Positions 52,299 through 61,851 are shown, counted from the first letter of the stretch. The stretch: DNA of 64,000 nucleotides from an uncultured Bacilli bacterium (GCA_934090735.1 CAKOJR010000004.1:62001-126000); one strand, 5' to 3'. A program made the numbers and translations. The notes: a model not told the origin generated them from the sequence alone.

Positions 52299-53198
52299 TT
52301 ATATTTTTTTATAAGTTTTTTCAAACACAACCGAATTGCATCTATAAAATACTGGTTCTAAACTATCTAGTAAATCTTTTGGATTAGTATTAGGTTTATT
52401 TGAATAAATATCAGAAATTATATCAATAAGTTCAGTAGATACACCAATTTTTCTTAAATACTCTAAATAATCATAAAATACTTCAATTGGTAAACGTTGA
52501 AGTTCTCTACCAAAAATAGTATTTAAAATTGTCATAATATAACAATAAATATCACTATCAACATTAGGAATAAAATCACCATTGCAAGGCATATCACTTA
52601 AATGATATTTACCCGAAAGAGAAGTAAGCACCGGATTCAATCTAAAAAGATATTTAGAACAAAATGGCATGTTTCCAGCAATCTTACATGAATCAATATC
52701 AATTACTCTTAATAATCCTTCTTCATCAACAATAAAATTACTCTCATGTAATTCATTTAGATAAAAATCATCCAAATCAGTATATCTTCTAACCTCTTCC
52801 ATTTTCTCTAAAATAGTACCAATATCTTTCAAATACTTAATCTTAATACTAGCAGGAGTATTAGGATCATGTAATATCTCTTTAAGATTAACAGATGGAA
52901 CATATGGCATTGTAAAACCTTTAAGTTCCCCACCAACAGTAAGTAACTTTTCGGGATAAACAATCTCCTCAATACCTATTTTATCTTTCAAATCAGCAAC
53001 TGAATTAACAGTAGCAAGTTTATTACTAAAAACAGGTCCAAAATTAACATACAATCTCTTTATAATATGTGTTCTCTTATTCCACTTATCCTTATCATCA
53101 TATACTAAAATCTCACCTTCAGTATTATAAACAGAATTAGGTAATTCAAGTTTTCTTAATGACTTAAACTTCCTAGATGATAAATTAATTACATCCAT
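52299..53198 (-). CDS. Protein kinase-fold protein of unknown substrate
   Basis: 299 residues, soluble. A kinase-like C-lobe is visible: YLNELHESNFIVDEEG matches the HxD/HxN catalytic loop with His-Glu-Ser-Asn, and LRVIDIDSCKIAG matches the DFG-equivalent IDxD with metal-binding Asp. The N-lobe has KRLYVNFGP and, near residue 86, LLTVGGELKGFTMPYVPSV, in place of a glycine loop and hinge. The catalytic base Asp of HxDxxxxN is changed to Glu (HESN), so activity is uncertain. Similar short kinase-like proteins occur in Firmicutes. GAGGGGG gives a very strong ribosome site. It lies between hisS and surface paralogue C with its own terminator. Confidence 0.65.
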   Translation of the reverse strand: MDVINLSSRKFKSLRKLELPNSVYNTEGEILVYDDKDKWNKRTHIIKRLYVNFGPVFSNKLATVNSVADLKDKIGIEEIVYPEKLLTVGGELKGFTMPYVPSVNLKEILHDPNTPASIKIKYLKDIGTILEKMEEVRRYTDLDDFYLNELHESNFIVDEEGLLRVIDIDSCKIAGNMPFCSKYLFRLNPVLTSLSGKYHLSDMPCNGDFIPNVDSDIYCYIMTILNTIFGRELQRLPIEVFYDYLEYLRKIGVSTELIDIISDIYSNKPNTNPKDLLDSLEPVFYRCNSVVFEKTYKKI

Positions 53199-53262
53199 AA
53201 TAAAAACCCCCTCAATTGCTTAGATTATAGCATATTTAGGGAGTTTTTTCAAATTTATCAAT

Positions 53263-54852
53263 CTACTCAACAACATATGGATCACTAGATGTACCAGTTC
53301 CACCTGAAACAGCAGTAGATGAAACCAAACTAATTGCAGGTCGCAAGCCACCGCTGTTGTACAAGTCGAAGTTGATAAAGTTGCCCAAGTACACGCCCAA
53401 AATGTTAGCGCTAACGCTATAGAAGTGACCAGGCGACAAAGACCACCACCATTGAGTTCCTGTATTTTCTTGTAAATATGTAGAACGATTATAATAACCA
53501 AATACTGCCCCAGAGAATGCTATTTCATCTGCAGTTAACAATCCCATTTTATAAGTTAAATTACCATTTCCATTTGTTGTATCATCAACAGTAAATTTAG
53601 ATAACTTACCACCATTATTGTCATTAGGGCATTTTAACGTTGGTTGTTTAGTGGAAACCAATCTATTATATGCAGCATAATTTGTCTCATTGTGTCCATA
53701 ACCAAGTCCTCCACTTACCGTACTCTTATCATTACACCATATTGTGTCTGCAAGTTTATCAGCATATGATGTTAAATTATTTGTGTACCAAGTTTCTAAA
53801 TTTGTAAGTATTGTACTTTTATTAGTATTTGCATGGGTACTTGCATAACTTGAAGAGCTAGCTGTTCCATACATAAAGCCTATATGAGCATTGTCACCAT
53901 AATAACGATTAAATGTGCTCGTATATGAACTTCCAGAATACCTTGCGAATGCCGCTGCTGTACTATTATTTGATGCGGCACATGGACTAGAAACTTTAGA
54001 AGTATTGTCATTATGAAGTACTAATTTAACTGAACCATCTCCATTTATTCTCACGATTCTCCAGCATTTATTTGCGAACTGTACATAGTTGTTTTTTACA
54101 GCTCCTCTAAAATAATAACTTGTTCCATAATCATCTTCTGTACTTGCAAGTAATGCTTCTGTTGTATTTTTATTTGAACTTATTACTTTATATGTATAAC
54201 TACTCGATGTAGTGCTTACTACATAATATACACTACTTAAATTAGTTGTTGTTTGCATTGTTCCTGCTGTACTTGAACCATTACTAGATGCTGATGAACT
54301 AACAAAATATTTACCAACTAAACTTGAATATGAATTAGCATATGTGTCCGCTGTTACTGCTGTTCCAGTCAAATTAAATTTTGTACCATTAGCCGTCCAA
54401 CCAGTACCATACGTAAAATAATACGCTTGATATGTTGAAGAAACACTCGTAGTTACACTTTCAACATCATCTAAAACATGAGCACTTACCTCACTTCCAG
54501 GAGTTGTAAGTGGAGTTTTCACCTCATTATCAGCTAATATTATATCTTTAAATGTCTGCGTAAATGTAATATTACACTTCGCACTTCCTTTAGTTATTCC
54601 ACTAGCTATAAGAATCCATTTTGTCCCATTCCATTCGGCTTTGCCAGTTCCATTTGTACATTCAACAATACTAGTATAAGCATTTGTAGTCGGAAACGTC
54701 GTACTAATTTCACCATTTATTGTTATTGCTAAAGTTGTATCTGGTACATTCCATTTTGCATCATATAATTCATTCTTTGGTTTAAGTGTCCAATAAAAAA
54801 TACTAATTATGCTTATAATAAAAAGAGAAATGAGTGGCAATACTTTGTTCAT
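53263..54852 (-). CDS. Membrane-anchored surface protein C with lectin-like C-terminal module
   Basis: Third paralogue, 529 residues. The N-terminus is different from A and B: a signal-anchor (LPLISLFIISIISIFYWTL) and a domain with CTNGTGKAEWNGTKWILI that looks Ig-like. From EVKTPLTTPGSEVSAH on it matches B: the extra domain with TYANSYSSLVGKYF, then TEDDYGTSYYFRG, FANKCWRIVRINGDG, KLVLHNDN, LADTIWCNDKST. It ends YLQENTGTQWWWSLSP, a variable stretch, LRPAISL and a GTGTSSDPYVVE tail. AGAGGTA precedes the ATG and a strong promoter lies just upstream. The mixture of N-terminal domains with a shared C-terminal module suggests domain shuffling in the family. Binding partner unknown. Confidence 0.8.
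   Translation of the reverse strand: MNKVLPLISLFIISIISIFYWTLKPKNELYDAKWNVPDTTLAITINGEISTTFPTTNAYTSIVECTNGTGKAEWNGTKWILIASGITKGSAKCNITFTQTFKDIILADNEVKTPLTTPGSEVSAHVLDDVESVTTSVSSTYQAYYFTYGTGWTANGTKFNLTGTAVTADTYANSYSSLVGKYFVSSSASSNGSSTAGTMQTTTNLSSVYYVVSTTSSSYTYKVISSNKNTTEALLASTEDDYGTSYYFRGAVKNNYVQFANKCWRIVRINGDGSVKLVLHNDNTSKVSSPCAASNNSTAAAFARYSGSSYTSTFNRYYGDNAHIGFMYGTASSSSYASTHANTNKSTILTNLETWYTNNLTSYADKLADTIWCNDKSTVSGGLGYGHNETNYAAYNRLVSTKQPTLKCPNDNNGGKLSKFTVDDTTNGNGNLTYKMGLLTADEIAFSGAVFGYYNRSTYLQENTGTQWWWSLSPGHFYSVSANILGVYLGNFINFDLYNSGGLRPAISLVSSTAVSGGTGTSSDPYVVE
53338..53430 (-). other. Candidate hypervariable region (retroelement-type) in surface protein C
   Basis: 31 codons between WWSLSP and the end of LRP (protein residues about 475-505). 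By hand count 45 of 93 bases are G or C (48%), far above this chromosome, and 17 of 31 codons end in C (CAC, TTC, AGC, AAC, GGC, TAC, GAC…), which is rare elsewhere here. Templates of diversity-generating retroelements carry AAC/AAT codons that become NNC/NNT codons in the target, in exactly such a place before the end of a C-type lectin fold. Template and reverse transcriptase are not in this window. Confidence 0.5.
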
Positions 54853-54874
54853 AAATACCTCTATCTTCTCTCTT

Positions 54875-54904
54875 ATTATAGCTTATTTTAAATTATACTG
54901 TCAA
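54875..54904 (-). promoter_or_regulatory. Strong sigma-A promoter of surface paralogue C
   Basis: TTGACA (54904-54899), an 18-nt spacer and TATAAT (54880-54875), both perfect. The -35 box overlaps the stop codon of xseB. Confidence 0.8.
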
Positions 54905-55122
54905 GCATTTTCAATATGAAAATCTTTTAACTGTCCATCTTCACTTAATATTTTATTAACTGCTTCTTCAGCACTATTTAGTTTATCTCCACACTCTTTT
55001 GCTAGTTTCATTGCTTTTTGATATGTTTCAATTGATGTATCTAAATCTGTATCACCATTTTCTAACATTTTTACTAATACTTCTAGCTCACTTAACATAT
55101 CCTCAAATTTCTTTTCTTTCAT
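54901..55122 (-). CDS. xseB: Exodeoxyribonuclease VII small subunit
   Basis: 73 residues. FEDMLSELEVLVKMLENGD and YQKAMKLAKECGDKLNSAE are the two helices that define XseB. It pairs with XseA to cut single-stranded DNA. The start overlaps the xseA stop (TAATG). Its end overlaps the promoter of surface paralogue C. Confidence 0.92.
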   Translation of the reverse strand: MKEKKFEDMLSELEVLVKMLENGDTDLDTSIETYQKAMKLAKECGDKLNSAEEAVNKILSEDGQLKDFHIENA

Positions 55123-56387
55123 TACTTGCCTACACTTTCTACTTTTGCTTTTATACTGCCTTTATATAATTTAATATTTAACAAATCTCCTTTAGATATA
55201 TTACCTGTATTACTTATTGTCTTATCATCTTTAGAAACAACTGAGTAACCTTTAGATAATATACTAATTGGATTAAGTATTTCTAATTTATTTAAAATAA
55301 GTGTATAATCATGTTTCTTTTTCTTTAATAGTTCTTCCGGATTATTTAAAATATAGTTTTCTTTTATATGATTATATTTTAATTTAGCATTTGCTAATTT
55401 ATTAGTTATTGTATTATTTAATATATCGATTAAATTAGATAGCTTTTGTTCTTTTATCTCATATACTGCTAGAGGGTTTTTAAGAACATAACTATCTTTT
55501 AAATCTAATAAATGCTTCTTATTAATATTTATCTTATTAGATATAGTTCCTGTGCATCTAATCTTAATTTGTTCTAAGAAAGTAAATAAATCTGCCATAT
55601 TAGGAACAGCCATCTCTGCTGCTCCCGTGGGTGTTGGTGCTCTTAAATCTGCAACAAAGTCTGCTATCGTAAAGTCTATTTCATGGCCTACAGCACTAAT
55701 AACTGGTATTGTGCAGTTATATATAGCATAAGCAACAACTTTCTCGTTAAAAGCCCATAAATCTTCATATGAACCACCGCCACGACCTACAATAAGCACA
55801 TCTAAATCATATTTCTCTGCTTCATTAATTGCTTTTACAATATCATCTTTTGCAAGTTCTCCTTGAACTAAACAAGGAAAAATAATTGTTTCACATATTG
55901 GATATCTTCTTTTAATAGTACTAAGTATATCTTTAATAGCAGCTCCAGTAGGTGCAGTAACTATACCAATCCTATGAGGATATTTAGGTATTTGTTTTTT
56001 ATGTCCTGCATCAAATAAACCTTTTTCAGCAAGTTCTTTTTTTAGAGCTTCATACATTAAATAAAGATTACCTAGTCCATCACTTTCCATCTCTTCAACG
56101 TATATTTGATAAGACCCAGTAGGTGGATAAACAGATACTCTACCAGTTACTAATACTTTCATCCCATCTTCTGGAACAAACGTAAGTTTACTTGCATTAA
56201 AAGAGAACATTACCGCATTTATTCTTCCTTCTTCATCTTTTAAAGTAAAGTATAAATGGCCTCTCGTATGTCCCTTAAAATTAGATATTTCTCCCTTTAA
56301 AGATACTCTCTGTATATTTGGATCTGTATCAAACTTATTCTTTAAATAACGATTTAAAGTTGATACAGTAATATATCTTTTCTCCAT
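55122..56387 (-). CDS. xseA: Exodeoxyribonuclease VII large subunit
   Basis: 421 residues. The OB-fold is first (VSLKGEISNFKGHTRGHLYF); the catalytic core has GRVSVYPPTGSYQIYVEEM, PKYPHRIGIVTAPTGAAIKDI, VLIVGRGGGSYEDLWAFNE and ISAVGHEIDFTIADFVAD. The coiled-coil C-terminus binds XseB. It degrades single-stranded DNA into short pieces. Co-translated with nusB (overlap at 56387) and xseB. Confidence 0.96.
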   Translation of the reverse strand: MEKRYITVSTLNRYLKNKFDTDPNIQRVSLKGEISNFKGHTRGHLYFTLKDEEGRINAVMFSFNASKLTFVPEDGMKVLVTGRVSVYPPTGSYQIYVEEMESDGLGNLYLMYEALKKELAEKGLFDAGHKKQIPKYPHRIGIVTAPTGAAIKDILSTIKRRYPICETIIFPCLVQGELAKDDIVKAINEAEKYDLDVLIVGRGGGSYEDLWAFNEKVVAYAIYNCTIPVISAVGHEIDFTIADFVADLRAPTPTGAAEMAVPNMADLFTFLEQIKIRCTGTISNKININKKHLLDLKDSYVLKNPLAVYEIKEQKLSNLIDILNNTITNKLANAKLKYNHIKENYILNNPEELLKKKKHDYTLILNKLEILNPISILSKGYSVVSKDDKTISNTGNISKGDLLNIKLYKGSIKAKVESVGK

Positions 56388-56779
56388 TACTCAGAAATTA
56401 CCTTATCTAAAACGGCATTAATCATCTTACGAACTTCTTCATCACTATATTTTTTAGCAAGCTCAACTGCTTCATTAATTACTACTACATTAGGTGTATC
56501 AGTATACTTAATTTCATATAAAGCCATTCTAAGAATTGCTGCTCCAGTAGCATCTATCCTATCTATCTTCCAGTCCTTAAGATATTTATTTGCCTCTTCA
56601 GTAAGTTCATCAAAACTTGTTACAACTCCATAAACAATATCTTTAACAAATTCATTATCTATCTCTAAATTTTCTTTAATAACATCATCTACATTATACT
56701 CCATATTATTCTTTTTATATAAAGTTATTTGATAGATAATAGTCATTATAGTTTCTCTAAGTTTACTTCTATTAGTCAT
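56387..56779 (-). CDS. nusB: Transcription antitermination factor NusB
   Basis: 130 residues, helical. SKLRETIMTIIYQITLY opens the fold; LDKVIDRIDATGAAILRMALYE-like IDRIDATGAAILRMALYEI is the RNA-binding signature, then TPNVVVINEAVELAKKY and the MINAVLDKV end. It promotes rRNA antitermination with NusE (S10). GAAAGAGG is the ribosome site. nusB-xseA-xseB is a conserved order in Firmicutes. Confidence 0.93.
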   Translation of the reverse strand: MTNRSKLRETIMTIIYQITLYKKNNMEYNVDDVIKENLEIDNEFVKDIVYGVVTSFDELTEEANKYLKDWKIDRIDATGAAILRMALYEIKYTDTPNVVVINEAVELAKKYSDEEVRKMINAVLDKVISE

Positions 56780-56884
56780 TTTTTATTACCTCTTTCTATG
56801 GTTCTTTTCTATAAATAATTTTATCATGTTTCATTATATCAAACAATATGATATACAAATTCTAACGATTTTGATATACATTTT

Positions 56885-59422
56885 TTAAGACTTTCTAGAT
56901 ATCTCTTTTAGCTCATTTAATTTAATTAAAGCTTCAATTGGTGTAAGTTTAAGCGGATCAATATCTTTTAAATATTCTTTTAATTCATTTTTATCTTCAG
57001 TTAAATTAAAGGCAATCTGCTCTGCGTGTTCTATCTTTGGTGCATTACCATTATTATTTTCATATTTGCTTAAAATTAAATTAGCTTCATTAATTATCTC
57101 TTCTGGCATGCCAGCTAGTGCTGCTACATGTACACCATAACTTCTATCAGCGGGTCCTTCCTTAATCTTATGTAAAAAAACGAGTTTACCATCATCTTCT
57201 TCAGCACTAACATGAATATTTCTAATACTAGGAATTGTTTCATCTAAACTAGTAAGTTCATGATAATGTGTACTAAATAAAGTCTTACATTTAATATGTT
57301 TAGTTGCATACTTTAAAATTGCAGCTGCTAAACTCATACCATCAAATGTTGCTGTTCCTCTACCAAGCTCATCAAACAAGATAAGTGAGTCCTCTGTTGC
57401 ATTGGTAATGGCATTATTTGCTTCTTTCATCTCAACCATAAATGTTGACTCTCCACTAACTAAATCATCACTTGCCCCTATTCTTGTATATATTGCATCA
57501 AATAAAGGAAGATTTGCATAACTAGCCGGAACATATGACCCAATCTGGGCAAGAATTATAATAATTGCTAATTGTCTCATATAAGTACTCTTACCACTCA
57601 TATTAGGTCCTGTTATTAAAAGAGTTGTTGTATTTTCATCCATAGTGCATCCATTTTTAACATAATTTTTTTCATTAAGAGCATTTATTACTGGATGAAA
57701 ACCATCTTTAATATCAATAATATGTTTATTATTAAATACAGGTCTTACAAACTTCTGTTCTTCACTTACTATGCTAAGTGATGCTAAAGCATCTATAACA
57801 CCTATATTACTAGCAGTCTTTTGCATTAGTGGTACTTCTTTTTTTATTGCTTCCTTAATTTCCATAAATAAATTATATTCCAGATCAATAATTCTCTCTT
57901 CAGCATTAAGTACTAATGCTTCTTTTTCTTTTAAAAGTGGTGAAATATACCTCTCACCTGTAGTTAATGTCTGCTTTCTAATCCAACCAAACTCTTCTTT
58001 TACTTTACTAGCATTACCTTTAGATACCTCAATATAATAACCAAAAACTTTATTATAACCAACCTTTAAATTAGAAATACCAGATTGTTCTTTTAATTCT
58101 TGCTCCATACCAGCAATAAATGACTTACCACCACTTCTAATTTCTTTTAGTTCATCAAGCTCTTTATTATATCCTTCTTTAATTAAATAACCATCTTTTA
58201 AAGATATTGGAGGCTCCTCATAAAGAGCACTCTCTAATAACTTACATAGTTCTTCATGTGCATTAATTTCTATGTTTAGCCCTATCTCGCTAGCAAGAGT
58301 TTTAACATAAGGAAGGTGCTCTAAACTCTTCTTAATCTGTAGTGCATCTCTAGCATTAAATGTTCCACAAATTGCTTTACCACATAATCTTTCTAGATCA
58401 TATATTTCATATAAATGTCTAGTAAGCTCGCTTCTTTTAATAAACTCATTATTAAGTTTATCTATAAAGTCCAATCTAACATTAATCATCTTTTCTTCTC
58501 TTAAAGGATTCATAAGCCAGCTTTTCAAAGTTCTTGATCCCATACTAGTCTTGCATTTATCTATAAGCCATATCAAACTATACTGTCTTTCTTTAAGTCT
58601 TAAAGTCTCAAATATTTCTAAATTTCTTACTGAATGAACATCCATTCTAAGTCTAGCATTATTATCAATAATAACAACATTACTTAAGTGTGTTATATCT
58701 TTAAGTTCTCTAACTACCAAATAATAAAGTAAATGATTTACTCCATCACGCACTCTTTCATCCGTAATATTATCAGTAAGTTTAGTCTTTTCATCATATA
58801 ACTTATCAGAAATACTTATACTTAAATTATAATTATTCTTTAAAGTATTAAGAAGTTCTAAATCAAATGAATTAGTAAGTATTACTTCTTTTAAATTTAA
58901 ATTTAATACTCTACTTATTAAAGTATTCTTATCATGAGTAGTAAACTCACTATAGATGTTACCTGTACTAATATCAGCATAAGTAATTAAATAAGCGTAT
59001 TCTAAATCTAAAATACTACCAATAAAGTTAAAATCATAAGCCGATAAAAAGTCTAAATCAACAAGTGTTCCTTTTGATACAACATTTATAACTTCTCTTT
59101 TAACCATACCTTTAGTAAATCTAGGATCTTCCACCTGCTCACATACTGCAACTTTATATCCTAAATTAACTGCTTTTTCTATATAACTTTTAGATGCATG
59201 ATGAGGCACTCCGCACATCGGTACCCTTTCTTTTAACCCAGCATTCTTACCCGTTAAGGTAAGCTCTAAAGCATGTGATGCTTCAAGTGCATCTTCAAAA
59301 AACAATTCATAAAAATCTCCGATTCGGTAGAAAAGTAATTCATCTTCATGATCTTTTTTTATATCCATATACTGTTTCATCATTGGAGATAATTCATTAT
59401 AATCTACGTCGCTTCTTTTCAT
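56885..59422 (-). CDS. mutS: DNA mismatch repair protein MutS
   Basis: 845 residues. The mismatch-binding start is SPMMKQYMDIKKDHEDELLFYRIGDFYELFF, with the Phe-x-Glu pair region shown here as FYRIGDFYELF. The ATPase has GPNMSGKSTYMRQLA (Walker A), FDELGRGTATFDG (Walker B), and STHYHELTSL. The helix-turn-helix (GVHVAALAGMPEEIINEA) is near the end. No mutL follows; it must be elsewhere. GGTGA lies 6 nt before the ATG. The 105 nt to nusB hold no gene. Confidence 0.97.
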   Translation of the reverse strand: MKRSDVDYNELSPMMKQYMDIKKDHEDELLFYRIGDFYELFFEDALEASHALELTLTGKNAGLKERVPMCGVPHHASKSYIEKAVNLGYKVAVCEQVEDPRFTKGMVKREVINVVSKGTLVDLDFLSAYDFNFIGSILDLEYAYLITYADISTGNIYSEFTTHDKNTLISRVLNLNLKEVILTNSFDLELLNTLKNNYNLSISISDKLYDEKTKLTDNITDERVRDGVNHLLYYLVVRELKDITHLSNVVIIDNNARLRMDVHSVRNLEIFETLRLKERQYSLIWLIDKCKTSMGSRTLKSWLMNPLREEKMINVRLDFIDKLNNEFIKRSELTRHLYEIYDLERLCGKAICGTFNARDALQIKKSLEHLPYVKTLASEIGLNIEINAHEELCKLLESALYEEPPISLKDGYLIKEGYNKELDELKEIRSGGKSFIAGMEQELKEQSGISNLKVGYNKVFGYYIEVSKGNASKVKEEFGWIRKQTLTTGERYISPLLKEKEALVLNAEERIIDLEYNLFMEIKEAIKKEVPLMQKTASNIGVIDALASLSIVSEEQKFVRPVFNNKHIIDIKDGFHPVINALNEKNYVKNGCTMDENTTTLLITGPNMSGKSTYMRQLAIIIILAQIGSYVPASYANLPLFDAIYTRIGASDDLVSGESTFMVEMKEANNAITNATEDSLILFDELGRGTATFDGMSLAAAILKYATKHIKCKTLFSTHYHELTSLDETIPSIRNIHVSAEEDDGKLVFLHKIKEGPADRSYGVHVAALAGMPEEIINEANLILSKYENNNGNAPKIEHAEQIAFNLTEDKNELKEYLKDIDPLKLTPIEALIKLNELKEISRKS

Positions 59423-59477
59423 ACAAAATCACCATTACATATTTTATCATAAATAATGGCGATTTGCTGCATTAATT

Positions 59478-60668
59478 TTAGATATTTTGTGCTTCTACAT
59501 GTTTTATTTCATCCCAAAGAATTTCTTTTTTAAACAAAATAACAATATTCAAATACTGCCAAGATAAAAGGAATATTGGAAACATAATGATTCCTGTTAA
59601 AAAATCCTTAATCCTTTTCTTACTCTTAACACACACAAAAAGTGCACACATTGAAATAGATATATAACTTACAAGTAAACTAAATGATGTAATAATTAAA
59701 TACATAGGTAACGGGACAATCAATAAATTTATTAACATAGAAACGATTCCTAAAATAAGGAATATTGGCGTACTATAAATAAGTAAAGAATCCAAAATTT
59801 CAATACTAGGACGCTTTGCCATCGCTTTTATAAGCTTACTAAAATAAATAATAAAGCCCTCATAAATACCTTTAGTCCACCTTCTTCTTTGAAGCATACT
59901 AACCTTAAAATCAGAAGGATGCTCAGCATAACAAACCGCATCATTTACATATCTAATTTTAACATCATTTAAAGCACATAAAGTCATAAATTCCAAATCT
60001 TCTGTAATTGTTTTGACATTAAATCCGTATTTATCTATTACTTCTTTTTTTATCATGATGCCAGTACCATTAATTGCACACGATGCTCCAATATTATTTC
60101 TAGGAGTGCTAAATAAAACGCTTTGAATAAAAAAATATATTGCATAAGACGATGAAACCCATGTATTTTCTTTAGCTTTAATATCCATACTCGACTTAGC
60201 AACCAAAGTGCCCTCATTTAAACTTTTATTCATCTCACTTAAAAACATATCATTCACAACATTATCAGCATCCATTATTATATAAGCATCTATTCTCTTA
60301 CTTTTTAATCTATCGAAAGCCTCTTTTAAAGCATCACCTTTATTTTTTATCTTTCTCTTACAAATAATAGTTTTAATGCCCTCTGCGTTACAAACCCCCA
60401 AAGTATTATCAGTGGTATTGTTAATAACTGCAACAATCTCATATTTATCTTTAGGATACTTTTGCCTTTTAAAACTTTCTATAACATCCTTAATTACTAT
60501 TTCTTCATTTCTAGCTGGAATTAAAATAGTAAAATGATTATATTTATCACTTAATAAATTTTCACTCTTTCTTTTCTTAAATAAAAATAAAGCTGTTACT
60601 ACAAAATAAGTACTATAAATAATTAGTAATAACATAATAACTATATTAATAACTTCTAATGTTTTCAT
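59478..60668 (-). CDS. Membrane glycosyltransferase, family 2
   Basis: 396 residues: an N-terminal helix (residues 7-30), a cytoplasmic GT-A domain, and four C-terminal helices. FTILIPARNEEIVIKDVIESF is the nucleotide-sugar strand, IIMDADNVVND is the DXD, TITEDLEFMTL is the acceptor-base ED pair, and LQRRRWTKGIYEG is the QxxRW motif. This is the layout of processive enzymes such as PgaC/IcaA, cellulose or hyaluronan synthases. The sugar and polymer are unknown, and no partner genes of a polysaccharide cluster are present. AGGTAAGAG precedes the ATG. Confidence 0.88.
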   Translation of the reverse strand: MKTLEVINIVIMLLLIIYSTYFVVTALFLFKKRKSENLLSDKYNHFTILIPARNEEIVIKDVIESFKRQKYPKDKYEIVAVINNTTDNTLGVCNAEGIKTIICKRKIKNKGDALKEAFDRLKSKRIDAYIIMDADNVVNDMFLSEMNKSLNEGTLVAKSSMDIKAKENTWVSSSYAIYFFIQSVLFSTPRNNIGASCAINGTGIMIKKEVIDKYGFNVKTITEDLEFMTLCALNDVKIRYVNDAVCYAEHPSDFKVSMLQRRRWTKGIYEGFIIYFSKLIKAMAKRPSIEILDSLLIYSTPIFLILGIVSMLINLLIVPLPMYLIITSFSLLVSYISISMCALFVCVKSKKRIKDFLTGIIMFPIFLLSWQYLNIVILFKKEILWDEIKHVEAQNI

Positions 60669-60751
60669 CTCTTACCTCTAAAAAAAGTTTACCATATATT
60701 AATCTACTGTCCAGCTTTTTTTATTTGCTTTTTGTCAATTTTAGGTTTCAT

Positions 60752-60785
60752 TTACAAAAAAACTATATCTTTTTAGATACAGTTT
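60752..60785 (-). terminator. Terminator after the gene at 60763
   Basis: AACTGTATCT (minus 60784-60775) pairs with AGATATAGTT (60770-60761) with one G-T pair, then T8. The stop codon lies in it. Confidence 0.75.
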
Positions 60786-61851
60786 CCATTAATGGTTTCT
60801 TTTCAACATATAATTTTTCTTTTCCAGCTGGATACTCAGATAACTCTTTAATATTTCCTCTTATAAGACTCATACCATTTTCTCCGCCAAATATATAATC
60901 AATATTTTCTTTACTTAATATTGGTTCTAATCCTAATTTATTACATAATCTTATATATTCTCTTGATGGCGTAACTCCAAGTAAATCATCATAATCAGCA
61001 CCAACATAAATTCTTTCTAATATAGTTCTAACTTCCATAGGAAGATTATCATCTAAAAGAATTACTGCATGATTATTCTTCCTTTGTATTGTCTGTTTAT
61101 ATTCTTTATTTGACATATTAGATACTATTTTAACAGATAATTTATAAATAGTATTACCATCATCAGTCATATTAACTGGTTCTAATTCACAAATTTCTCC
61201 ATTTTCTAAAAAAGGTGGTATTCCTTCATCAGGATCATAAGTGAAAGTTAAAATAATCTTTCTTGCCTTTTTATAACTAGTATTCTCTTTTTTAATTACT
61301 GTTCTTGGAATATCTAAAGCATCTACTAAACTTCTCTTCTCTAAACGGTTAACTCTTTGAGTAAACACATCAAAATACTTATCTAACTCTTCTAAAGATA
61401 ATCCACTTCTTTCAAGATCATCTATTACATATCTATCAACCATATGACCTTCTTCAGTTTCCCTATCTTTTGGTTTAGAACTATAAATCATAGGTGTATC
61501 ATCAGTATAAACTTTAGGTGCATATCTAGGTATTCTTTTAATAAGCCTTGGCATATCTTCCTTTGCTCTTAAAACAAAGTAGTCCTTTTTAGTAATAACA
61601 TATTTATCATCACGCTTCTCAATTTCCGTAATCCAAGAACGAGCTTCATCTAATATTTCTTCATCTTCTGTTAAAAGATAAATACCAGTTCCAGGTTTAG
61701 GTTCAACTAAATCATGTGGTCTAGTTAAAACCTCTTCCATATCAGTCTCATAATAATAAGAACCAGCATCTTTCAAATTAATAATCCGATACTTATCACC
61801 TTTAATTTTTTTAAGTACACTTCCCATTGCGTCTGGATCAATAAGTAGCAT
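60763..61851 (-). CDS. Unknown cytoplasmic protein coupled to the Lon-like protease
   Basis: 362 residues, no signal peptide or membrane helix. Two parts are visible: an alpha-beta part with RLIKRIPRYAPKVYTDD (about 105) and a beta-rich second part with TFTYDPDEGIPPFLENGE, ILTF and EPVNMTDDGNTIYKL. I recognise no family. GAGGGAG sits 8 nt before the ATG, and the start overlaps the end of the YlbL-like gene by 14 nt, so the two are translated together and may work together. A terminator follows. Confidence 0.7.
   Translation of the reverse strand: MLLIDPDAMGSVLKKIKGDKYRIINLKDAGSYYYETDMEEVLTRPHDLVEPKPGTGIYLLTEDEEILDEARSWITEIEKRDDKYVITKKDYFVLRAKEDMPRLIKRIPRYAPKVYTDDTPMIYSSKPKDRETEEGHMVDRYVIDDLERSGLSLEELDKYFDVFTQRVNRLEKRSLVDALDIPRTVIKKENTSYKKARKIILTFTYDPDEGIPPFLENGEICELEPVNMTDDGNTIYKLSVKIVSNMSNKEYKQTIQRKNNHAVILLDDNLPMEVRTILERIYVGADYDDLLGVTPSREYIRLCNKLGLEPILSKENIDYIFGGENGMSLIRGNIKELSEYPAGKEKLYVEKKPLMETVSKKI

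Noticed and set aside
53220..53501. A 93-residue frame overlapping the end of surface gene C
   Set aside because: Same strand, other frame of a well-supported gene; the high GC of the variable segment removes stops there and leaves a chance frame.
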